DNA of 12,087 nucleotides, from positions 1 through 12,087 of the forward strand of contig CAKUYG010000056.1 of assembly GCA_934702165.1 (NCBI GenBank). Reading direction: 5' to 3'. Position numbers and translations under genes: made by a program. Each line of letters starts with the position of its first letter. Positions within the stretch are counted from its first letter, which is position 1. Under the pieces are notes generated by a model, which worked only from the letters and a program-made list of their open reading frames with translations, had not been told where the DNA came from and did no database searches. The DNA comes from an uncultured Bacteroidales bacterium. Its GTDB lineage: Bacteria > Bacteroidota > Bacteroidia > Bacteroidales > UBA932. Below, piece by piece: positions 1-6,659 of the stretch.

Positions 1-2
1 GA

Positions 3-926
3 GTCAATCTGCTTGTATACAAGATAGATCCGACCAACAAGGCGTTGCAGCCTGCGAGCAACCTCAAGTGGGAAATCGGGGCCGACGCGGACTGGAACGG
101 CTACTCGTTCTCGATAGACTGGTTCCGCGAAGACATGACTTCCGGTTTCCGTTACGCCTACGAATATCTGTCCGTGGTAGCGAAGAAATATGACGCCTCC
201 GTGATAGACAAATCCTCGTTGACCGGTCCGCCGTCGCTCGAAGGGCTTCCTTACCAGAACGACACCACTCTCACCGCCTACAGCTTCACAACAAACGGCA
301 GCCGCACCCTCAAGCAGGGGCTGGAGTTCAGTTTCAGCACGCGTCGGATCAAGGCCATCAACACCAGGATCATTGCCAACGGGGCGTGGCTCCGTACCGA
401 ATACATGAACAGCCAGCCCGAGTACTACCGCCCGAATGTCATGATAGACGGCAAAGCCTACCCATATATCGGCATATATGAGATGAACGACGGGAGTTTC
501 TATGATTCGCTCGTCACGAACCTGATGTTCGACACGCAGATCCCGAGCCTTGGACTTATCTTCTCTACCTCTTTCCAGTGCCAGTGGTTCTCCGGACACC
601 AGTCGATGCCGGAGAGCAAGTATCCTGACTCGTACCTGGACAAGGCCGGGAATGTGCATCCTTTCGATGCAGCCGCGGCAGCAGAGGATGCGGTACTGCG
701 TCACCTGATCCGTGACTACACTGCGTCATTGTATCAGTATCAGCGTACCCCGTTCGCGATGAATGTCAACCTGAAAGTGAGCAAGAAACTCTTCCGTGAC
801 AAGGTCTCATGTTCACTATATGTCAACAAGATATTCGATGTCACTCCCGATTATTGGCGTGGCGATGCCCTGGTGCGCCGGAGCGTGACCCCGTATTTCG
901 GGATGGAACTTGACTTCAAGATATGA
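3..926 (+). CDS. TonB-dependent receptor, C-terminal beta-barrel portion (5' partial)
   Basis: This is the last 307 residues of an outer-membrane TonB-dependent receptor. The frame is open from base 3, so the signal peptide, plug domain and first half of the barrel lie upstream. The TTG at 45 is an ordinary internal leucine codon, not a start. Visible features are a PASNLKWE stretch, typical of Bacteroidetes receptor barrels just before a run of strands; alternating aromatic/polar amphipathic strands throughout; and a terminal pattern SLYVNKIFDVTPDYW...RRS..PYFGMELDFKI, which is how many CarboxypepD_reg/TonB receptors of this phylum end. By family knowledge it would use TonB/ExbBD energy to import a bound ligand into the periplasm. 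The ligand cannot be read from this fragment. No SusD follows it, so it is probably not a classical SusC glycan importer. Its stop overlaps the next start (ATGA), so it is co-transcribed and probably translationally coupled with the small lipoprotein gene. Confidence 0.88.
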   Translation, partial: VNLLVYKIDPTNKALQPASNLKWEIGADADWNGYSFSIDWFREDMTSGFRYAYEYLSVVAKKYDASVIDKSSLTGPPSLEGLPYQNDTTLTAYSFTTNGSRTLKQGLEFSFSTRRIKAINTRIIANGAWLRTEYMNSQPEYYRPNVMIDGKAYPYIGIYEMNDGSFYDSLVTNLMFDTQIPSLGLIFSTSFQCQWFSGHQSMPESKYPDSYLDKAGNVHPFDAAAAAEDAVLRHLIRDYTASLYQYQRTPFAMNVNLKVSKKLFRDKVSCSLYVNKIFDVTPDYWRGDALVRRSVTPYFGMELDFKI

Positions 927-1315
927 GAAGGCTTATAAATATTATTCTGGGCTTTCTTGCCGCCGTGTGCATCGTCTCATGCGGCAAGGCGGATGAAAAC
1001 ATGTATTCAGTGGTGACCCTCAAGGCCGTGGCGGGGGAGTCCGGTCTCGTGGCCATAAGGGTGGACAACAGCTTGAATGGCAACTTCTTCCGTAATCTCA
1101 ATACCGGAGAGGAGTATGAATACCCTCTGTTCACCAACGGCTCATGCACTCTACGGGTTCTCAAGGGAGTATACATTTTCGCATTCGACGGAAGCGCCAC
1201 ACTCTCTGACGGTACCGTGAAGAAAGTCAGATGCTACGCCCACCGTTCCCCGAATGATTCGGTCAACATCCTCGAGGATGAGCTGACCCTCGAATTTGAC
1301 CTCCTTCTGCTATGA
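923..1315 (+). CDS. Small lipoprotein with a predicted prealbumin-like beta domain
   Basis: A 130-aa lipoprotein of unknown function. Residues 1-19 form a signal peptide (RR, then a hydrophobic stretch) ending in a lipobox IVS-C with the lipidated cysteine at residue 20. The following GKADEN is hydrophilic and acidic, compatible with surface export in Bacteroidetes, though this is weak evidence. The mature part (about 28-130) reads as one small beta-sandwich: NLNTGEEYEY, then TNGSCTLRVLKGVYIFAFDG. That spacing of 'NxxTGxxY ... G.. F..v..G.Y.f.v.G' resembles the carboxypeptidase-regulatory-like (prealbumin) fold. The terminal LTLEFDLLLL resembles the end of that domain in DUF4876 proteins as I remember them. 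The ATG overlaps the receptor stop, and the TGA at 1313-1315 overlaps the next ATG. It is therefore locked between the two barrel genes and is likely an accessory subunit of their complex. The lipoprotein call is firm; the fold is inferred. Confidence 0.8.
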   Translation: MRRLINIILGFLAAVCIVSCGKADENMYSVVTLKAVAGESGLVAIRVDNSLNGNFFRNLNTGEEYEYPLFTNGSCTLRVLKGVYIFAFDGSATLSDGTVKKVRCYAHRSPNDSVNILEDELTLEFDLLLL

Positions 1316-2817
1316 GAAAGTTCTTTGTGATGATGGCCGCCGCCCTTGTGGCGTTTGAGGTGCAGGCTCAAGACAGCCTGTCCGTCAATGCACGCACTCT
1401 CCGGCAGCTTGACCCTCTTACGGCCGCCGGCAATGCTTCCGCTATGCGCCTCGCTCCATCCTATGGGCTTCTTTCCCCGTATGCTTCCTTCTCTTCCGCT
1501 TCCGCATCGTTTGACTTCCGGCAGGAGAGCAAAGCTCTTGTCCCGGAGGAGGGAGACGGCCTGAGGCAAGGCCGCTTTGACGCCTCTGCTTTTAAGCGGC
1601 TCAACGGCAGTTCGGCAGTAAGCGGAGCTGTCGGCTACCGCAGGGCGGTCAAGTGCAATGTTCTGCTCAACGAGACCGCCGATTTCGAGCTGCTCCAGCC
1701 GTATGTGCTTGTGGATACTGTCGGAGGCAGTCTCCAGAATGAAGTCTATGCTTTCCGCGGGGAGTGGATGCGCCGGAGCGGAGATGTCCTGTATTCCCTC
1801 GGAGGAAGTTATAAGGCTGTCCATGAGTATCGTACCTTTGATCCCCGCCCACGTAATGTCTCATCTGATTTCAAGGCTGGCGCTTCGCTCGGGGTCGTCT
1901 TTTCCGGGGGCAGCCTGATAGCTTCCGCCTCTTATCGGCGTTATAATCAGGACCAGAATGTGACCTTCGTCAGCAACAAGGGGGCCAACACCACCCTCTT
2001 CCATGCCACGGGACTCGGGCGGGACTATTGGCGCTTCCGCAGCACGGGGATATTTGCCGCGACGCGATATTCAGGGCAGGGTTTCTCTGCCGCTGCGGTC
2101 GGAAGCGCCCTGTATGGACGCCTTGTCTGGGGAGTGTCTTATGAATGGCTTTCCGTGACCAGATACCTGTCCAACCAGAACGACGCTCCGCTCACCAATC
2201 TTGTGACCGGGACGCTTAGCGCCTTTGCCGCATGGAAGCCGTCTGAGATGGCCGCTCTTGAAGCCCGGCTCAGCCGTGAGCGCAGGGACGGCGCGGAGAA
2301 TGTCATAGACTGCGCCGCTTCTGGAGTATATCTCAACCTGCTCTCCATGGACATGTACAGCCGGGACCGTCTGTCAGCATCGTTGTCCGGGGTGCTGAAG
2401 TTTGCCCGTGACTATGGGGTCTGGCAGCTGATGCCGGAGACAAGTTTCACAAGTTTATCTGAGACCTATGTCTATCCGTCTTCGAGCATGCGCTCCTGTG
2501 CTCTGGACGGCACATTGGCTGCGTCATTCAGCACGGAGCGCGGGAAGTGGATGTATCGGGCCGGTGCTTCCGCGGGGTATTGTAGCTTTCCAGAGAGCAG
2601 TATCTCACTGCAATGCATGGACAGCAGCATCCTTCAGGCCTATGCTGACAAGTATGCTTTCCAGTCCTCGGACTTTGCACATGGAGCATTGCAGCTCACG
2701 GTGCAGCGTGAACTTGATGCCCGGCTCGCAGTCTTCTCCACTCTTTCCGCTTCGGGAGCGCTGCGCACCCCTGAGACGGCTGCTTCCATAAGTCTTTCAA
2801 TAGGAATATCTTATTAG
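1312..2817 (+). CDS. DUF6850-family outer-membrane beta-barrel protein
   Basis: A 501-aa outer-membrane protein. Residues 1-19 are a signal peptide with a VQA|QD type-I cleavage site, and no lipobox is present. The rest alternates short amphipathic strands with glycine/serine/tyrosine-rich turns, as in a 14-18-strand barrel, and ends SISLSIGISY with a terminal aromatic residue suitable for BAM recognition. Conserved-looking landmarks are ETADFELLQPYVLVDTVGG (residues 121-139) and HEYRTFDPRPRN (171-182). I associate these with DUF6850, a family found beside TonB receptors and DUF4876 proteins in Bacteroidales; that association is from memory. The function is unknown. Possible roles are a passive porin, a second translocation channel, or a surface anchor for the flanking lipoproteins. 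The start is fixed by the ATGA overlap with the upstream lipoprotein gene. The frame is intact with no sign of degradation. Confidence 0.8.
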   Translation: MRKFFVMMAAALVAFEVQAQDSLSVNARTLRQLDPLTAAGNASAMRLAPSYGLLSPYASFSSASASFDFRQESKALVPEEGDGLRQGRFDASAFKRLNGSSAVSGAVGYRRAVKCNVLLNETADFELLQPYVLVDTVGGSLQNEVYAFRGEWMRRSGDVLYSLGGSYKAVHEYRTFDPRPRNVSSDFKAGASLGVVFSGGSLIASASYRRYNQDQNVTFVSNKGANTTLFHATGLGRDYWRFRSTGIFAATRYSGQGFSAAAVGSALYGRLVWGVSYEWLSVTRYLSNQNDAPLTNLVTGTLSAFAAWKPSEMAALEARLSRERRDGAENVIDCAASGVYLNLLSMDMYSRDRLSASLSGVLKFARDYGVWQLMPETSFTSLSETYVYPSSSMRSCALDGTLAASFSTERGKWMYRAGASAGYCSFPESSISLQCMDSSILQAYADKYAFQSSDFAHGALQLTVQRELDARLAVFSTLSASGALRTPETAASISLSIGISY

Positions 2818-2834
2818 TAATCATAGTTTTAGTA

Positions 2835-4280
2835 ATGAAAAAGTATTTTATCATCCCGCTGGCCGCCATTCTTTTGGCCGCCTGCGAAAAAGAGAAAGAG
2901 GCTCCTTCTCTCAACATTGAGCCGGTAAGCCTCGAGTTCACCGCCGAGGGCGGCAGCCAGACCCTGCTTGTCAAGTCCAACCGTGACTGGACCCTCACCA
3001 CAGACGGCGGCGACTGGTATACAGTCTCCACGACAGAGGGAAGCGGAGACGGGGAAGTGACCGTCACTCTCGGCAGGTATACCGATGCCGCTGCCCGTTC
3101 GGCTCAGCTGACTTTCGAGGCTGACGGACTTGTCAAGACGGCCGCCATCCTGCAGAACCGTCCTGCAACTCCTGCGGACCCGACCGAACTCAGCTTCAAT
3201 GTGCGCGCTTATGCGCAGGATGTCACCGTTCCGGCCCCTCAGGGCTTCACTTACAAGACAAGCCTTGAAGGCGAGGGGGTGACCATAGTCTCCAGTGATG
3301 AAGAGAAAATCGTCCTGCATTTTGAGGCCAACACGACTGCTGACTACCGTGAAGCCACACTGACAGTCTCTACAACTGACGACATTCAGCTTGAGAAGGC
3401 TGTTCTCCGCCAGAGCTGGCGCAACATCGAGCCGGGCGAACTCCTCATCGACGAGGTCTTCTTTTCCGGCTTCACCATCCCGGAGTCAAACAACTCCGAC
3501 TCATCCGATGGTGACCAGTACTTCAAACTCACCAACACCACTGACGAGACCCTCTACGCGGACGGGGTTATGGTCGCCCTTTCCGAGACTTATTCTCAGG
3601 TGTCATCCACAGGTGCTTATTGGGCTTATCCTGAACTTCCTGACGGTATAGGCGTAAGCACACTGTATGTGATCCCTGGCAACGGCCAGGATGTGGCCGT
3701 CGAGGCCGGCAAGTCCATCGTCATAGCCATCAACGCCCAGAACTTCCAGTCCGAGAACGGAGCGGGCTGCGACCTGAGCAAGGCTGATTTCGAGTTCTTT
3801 GACGACGGGAGTGAATATTATCCTGACACGGACAACCCGGACGTGACCAACCTCGTCAACTGGTTCAAGTCATCATGGAGCATCACCATGCTGCACGACC
3901 GCGGATACGAGAGCTATGCCATAGCCGTCGCCCCTGCCGGAACCACTTCCGAAAGCTTCATGGAGGAGCACCCTTGGGAGGGCAAGAGAGTGATGGACTT
4001 CAACGGATACCATTACGAGAAGGATATCACCGATGCTTACATCATCCCTAATTCATGGGTGCTTGACGCTGTCAATGGTGCAGTAGTCGAGGGGCTCGGA
4101 ACCCTTGCATTCAACGCCACCGTTGATGCCGGTTACACCAATGTCTCCACCATCGACCGCGACCCGGAGCGCTTCGGCAAGTCAGTGCTCCGCAAGCGCG
4201 ATGCCGACGGCAAGATAGTGGACACCAACAACTCCACCAACGACTTTACCATCAGCGTCCCTCCGACTCTGAAGAAGTAA
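2835..4280 (+). CDS. BACON- and DUF4876-domain lipoprotein
   Basis: A 481-aa lipoprotein. The signal peptide ends in LLAA-C with lipidated Cys17, followed by EKEKE, a charged tract compatible with surface display in this phylum. Residues about 27-108 are a BACON domain (LEFTAEGGSQTLLVKSNRDW, then an ...RSAQLTFEADG.V....LQ ending), an Ig-like module often found in Bacteroidetes surface proteins and thought to bind carbohydrate or mucin. Residues about 116-194 look like a second, more diverged copy (YREATLTVSTTDD...LRQ). Residues about 198-481 match DUF4876: IDEVFFSG, DQYFKLTNTTDETLYADG, IPGNGQDVAVEAGKSIVIA, DLSKADFEF, and a terminal VDTNNSTNDF. The beginning of this part also resembles a lamin-tail-like beta-sandwich (inference). 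It lies 17 bp after the barrel gene in the same operon and is followed by a strong terminator. The ligand is unknown; it is probably the surface partner of the receptor. Confidence 0.85.
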   Translation: MKKYFIIPLAAILLAACEKEKEAPSLNIEPVSLEFTAEGGSQTLLVKSNRDWTLTTDGGDWYTVSTTEGSGDGEVTVTLGRYTDAAARSAQLTFEADGLVKTAAILQNRPATPADPTELSFNVRAYAQDVTVPAPQGFTYKTSLEGEGVTIVSSDEEKIVLHFEANTTADYREATLTVSTTDDIQLEKAVLRQSWRNIEPGELLIDEVFFSGFTIPESNNSDSSDGDQYFKLTNTTDETLYADGVMVALSETYSQVSSTGAYWAYPELPDGIGVSTLYVIPGNGQDVAVEAGKSIVIAINAQNFQSENGAGCDLSKADFEFFDDGSEYYPDTDNPDVTNLVNWFKSSWSITMLHDRGYESYAIAVAPAGTTSESFMEEHPWEGKRVMDFNGYHYEKDITDAYIIPNSWVLDAVNGAVVEGLGTLAFNATVDAGYTNVSTIDRDPERFGKSVLRKRDADGKIVDTNNSTNDFTISVPPTLKK

Positions 4281-4293
4281 CGGTTTTAATGAT

Positions 4294-4345
4294 AAAGATA
4301 AAGCCTGCCTGTCACTCTAATACGTGACAGGCAGGCTTTGTCTTT
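4294..4345. terminator. Bidirectional intrinsic terminator between convergent operons
   Basis: A 22-bp stem (4294-4315 with 4324-4345) encloses an 8-nt loop, tctaatac. Only one pair is imperfect, a G-U wobble on the + strand transcript. The core CCTGCCTGTCAC/GTGACAGGCAGG is GC-rich, and both ends are A/T-rich, so transcripts from either side finish in a U-rich tract (CTTTGTCTTT on the + strand, CTTTATCTTT on the - strand). It sits 13 bp after the DUF4876 stop and 14 bp beyond the rhaT stop, in the only gap between the convergent operons. Confidence 0.9.
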
Positions 4346-4359
4346 AAACAGAATTCTTC

Positions 4360-5385
4360 CTATCCTATGATATAGGGCAGGAAGATGCTGAAGATCAGCA
4401 CGGCGAGGCCGCAGAGGAGGACGTAGATCGTCTTCTTGCTGCATCCCTTCCACTCCTTGAGGATGATGCCCCAGACATTGGAGAAGATGACGTTGAGGCT
4501 CATGAGGATACACCAGCTGAAGGTCAGCAGGACAGGGGAGGCCTCAAGGAATCCCTTGCCGAGGCTGAGCCCGAAGAACTGGCTGTACCACAGGAGACCT
4601 GCGAGAGCGCAGAAGATGAGGTTGTGCCCCCAGAGAGAGCCCTGGGCGTAGTCGCCGAAAGTCTTGTTCTTGCTGTTCTGATAGAGGCAGTAGACCGCGT
4701 TGGTGATGAATCCTCCGAAGGTCACGAGCATGGTGGCAGGGAGAGTCTTGAAGAGAGGCGCCGTCTGCGCGAAGCAGAGATCCTCGCCGAAGCTGAGGCC
4801 GATGTTGAAGCAGGCGCTCATCAGACCGCAGATGACCGCAATCACGATTCCCTTGCCGAAGTTGAAGTCCTTGACGGCCTTCTTTCTTTCCTCTTCAGGA
4901 AGCGAGGAAGCCTTCATCGCACCCGCCACACCTATGATGGCGATGCCGATGATCGTGACGATCACTCCGATGATCACAGCCATGGTGAGGCTGGCAGCCT
5001 TGCCTGTGAGGACAGGACCGAGGATGGCTCCGAGACCTGAACACAGCCCGAGGCCGATGCTCTGTCCGAGGGCTACGCCCAGATAGCGCATGCCGAGACC
5101 GAAAGTAAGACCTCCGACACCCCAGAGGGCACCGAAGAGAATGGTCAAGCCTGTCGCCTTCGGATTAGCTCCGATCAGTGCGAAAAGATCCCCGAGAGTG
5201 TGCCCCTCAGGTATTGCAAGAAGCGCCCCGAGGAACGGGAAGACGAGCCAGGCGAACACGCCCTGGACCAGCCAGTAGCTCTCCCAACTCCATTTTTTGA
5301 TCTTATTGATAGGAACATAGCTGCTGGATTGGCAGAAAGCCCCAGCAGCTATGATCAGAAGTCCCAGAAGAACAGATGCTCCCAT
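4360..5385 (-). CDS. rhaT: L-rhamnose/proton symporter RhaT
   Basis: A 341-aa inner-membrane permease, close in length to E. coli RhaT (about 344 aa), with about ten hydrophobic segments spread along the protein. Similarities to RhaT are colinear: KIKKWSWESYW near residue 30, GALWGVGGLTFGLGMRYLG around 85-103, a DFNFGKGIVIAVICG cytoplasmic-to-membrane transition in the middle, LAGLLWYSQFFGLSLG, and a late ILKEWKG. By family knowledge it imports L-rhamnose with protons into the cytoplasm. It is the last gene of rhaB-rhaA-rhaT, starting 6 bp after the rhaA stop, so it very likely depends on the rhaB promoter. It ends TAG 14 bp short of the shared terminator hairpin. An alternative assignment within the drug/metabolite transporter superfamily is unlikely given the neighbours. 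Confidence 0.95.
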   Translation of the reverse strand: MGASVLLGLLIIAAGAFCQSSSYVPINKIKKWSWESYWLVQGVFAWLVFPFLGALLAIPEGHTLGDLFALIGANPKATGLTILFGALWGVGGLTFGLGMRYLGVALGQSIGLGLCSGLGAILGPVLTGKAASLTMAVIIGVIVTIIGIAIIGVAGAMKASSLPEEERKKAVKDFNFGKGIVIAVICGLMSACFNIGLSFGEDLCFAQTAPLFKTLPATMLVTFGGFITNAVYCLYQNSKNKTFGDYAQGSLWGHNLIFCALAGLLWYSQFFGLSLGKGFLEASPVLLTFSWCILMSLNVIFSNVWGIILKEWKGCSKKTIYVLLCGLAVLIFSIFLPYIIG

Positions 5386-5391
5386 TGGAAA

Positions 5392-6642
5392 TTACCTCTT
5401 GGAAGTTACATCCTTCTCGTACTGCTCGATGACAGGAACGACCTCGTTGCCTACCGGAACGTTGTTCCTAACGCAGAACTCTTCGTATACCGCGTTCCAA
5501 GGCATCGTCTTCTCTTCCTCGATGTACTGGAGCACCTCGAAGGTCCTGCCCTCAAGTTCGAGCTTGCTGATCATCTCCTTCGGCTCGAGAAGGGCCTTGA
5601 TCATGCACTTCTGTGCGGAGCGTGCTCCGATCACATAGGCGCCGATGCGGTTGATGGAGCCGTCGAAGAAGTCGAGTCCGTAGTGCACGCGGTCAAGAGC
5701 GTTTGCACGTACGATCTCGTAGAAGAGATCCTGAGTGTTGTCGTCCATGATGGTGACGTGGTCTGAATCCCAACGGATAGGGCGGCTCACGTGGAGCATC
5801 AGCTCAGGTACGAACTGGAGAACTGCGGATACCTTGTCGGCAGGACTCTCGGTCGGATGGTAGTGGCCTGTGTCGATGGTGAGGATCTTGCCGTTCTTGG
5901 CCGCATAAGCGGTGTAGAAATCGTGTGAACCTACGGTGAAGCTCTCGAGACCGATGCCGAAAACCTTGCCCTCGATGCAGTCTTTCATGTTCTCATACTT
6001 GGTGGCGAAGATCTCATCGAGAGACTCCTTGAGAAGCTTGCGGTAGAGGTAGTGGTTGACAGAGACGTCCTTGCATCCGTCATGTACCCAAACGTTCATG
6101 ATACAAGGGTCGCCCTGGGCCTTGCCCATCGCCTCGGCGATCTCGCGGCAGCGCTTGGTGTGCTCGATCCAGAAGTCGCGGATGCCCTTGTCAGGGTTGG
6201 CGAGTGAAAGGTTGCCGCTCTTAGGGTGAGAGAATGAAGTGGAGTTGAAATCGAGCTTGGTGTTGTTCTCCTTGCCCCAGTCGATCCAGCTCTTGAAATA
6301 GTCCACGGTCACCTCGTCACGGTCAACCACCTTGCCCTGGAAGTCTCCGTAGATCTCGTGGAGGTTGAGGCGGTGGTTGCCAGGGATGAGGCTCTTGGCC
6401 TTGAGGATGTCGGCGCGGAGCTCGTCGATGTTGCGTGCGGCTCCAGGATAGTTTCCTGTGGACTGGATACCTCCTGTGAGGGCTCCGGCCTGCACCTCGA
6501 ATCCCTTGACGTCATCTGCCTGCCAGCAGTGGAGGGAGAGGTGGAAGTCCTGCATCTGGGCGAGTACCTTTTCGGTATCTACGCCGAGGGCGGCATAGCG
6601 CTCCTTGGCGATAGCGTAAGCTTTGTTTACTGATTCTTTCAT
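5392..6642 (-). CDS. rhaA: L-rhamnose isomerase
   Basis: A 416-aa cytoplasmic enzyme converting L-rhamnose to L-rhamnulose, the first step of the isomerase/kinase pathway. Length matches E. coli RhaA (419 aa). The TIM-barrel landmarks are all present: SLHCWQADDVKGFE (36-49), STGNYPGAAR (61-70), LNLHEIYGD (92-100), NVWVHDGCKD (183-192), GLES with Glu233, DTGHYHPTE (257-265), HVSRPIRWDSDHV (284-296) and GLDFFDGSINRIGA (322-335). The histidines in GHYHP and the aspartates in WDSDH are the expected divalent-metal ligands, so the active site looks complete. It begins 17 bp after rhaB and ends 6 bp before rhaT. Bacteroides naming calls this enzyme RhaI; rhaA is the enterobacterial symbol. Confidence 0.97.
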   Translation of the reverse strand: MKESVNKAYAIAKERYAALGVDTEKVLAQMQDFHLSLHCWQADDVKGFEVQAGALTGGIQSTGNYPGAARNIDELRADILKAKSLIPGNHRLNLHEIYGDFQGKVVDRDEVTVDYFKSWIDWGKENNTKLDFNSTSFSHPKSGNLSLANPDKGIRDFWIEHTKRCREIAEAMGKAQGDPCIMNVWVHDGCKDVSVNHYLYRKLLKESLDEIFATKYENMKDCIEGKVFGIGLESFTVGSHDFYTAYAAKNGKILTIDTGHYHPTESPADKVSAVLQFVPELMLHVSRPIRWDSDHVTIMDDNTQDLFYEIVRANALDRVHYGLDFFDGSINRIGAYVIGARSAQKCMIKALLEPKEMISKLELEGRTFEVLQYIEEEKTMPWNAVYEEFCVRNNVPVGNEVVPVIEQYEKDVTSKR

Positions 6643-6659
6643 TTTGAGTTATTGATTGA

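Noticed and set aside
45..47. TTG at 45 as the start of the TonB receptor fragment
   Set aside because: The frame remains open to base 3 with receptor-like sequence (VNLLVYKIDPTNKA), so this is an internal codon of a truncated gene.
1234..1824. - strand open frame overlapping the small lipoprotein and DUF6850 genes
   Set aside because: The opposite strand carries an ATGA-coupled operon with clear signal peptides; this frame has no independent support.
3..4280. Interpretation of the left block as a classical Sus-type glycan locus
   Set aside because: No SusD-like protein, glycoside hydrolase or hybrid two-component or ECF regulator is found in it; the partner proteins match DUF6850 and DUF4876 instead.
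4624..5040. Charged + strand open frame opposite rhaT, rich in E, D, H and R
   Set aside because: Its composition is what the complement of a hydrophobic membrane protein gene gives; it is not a plausible gene.
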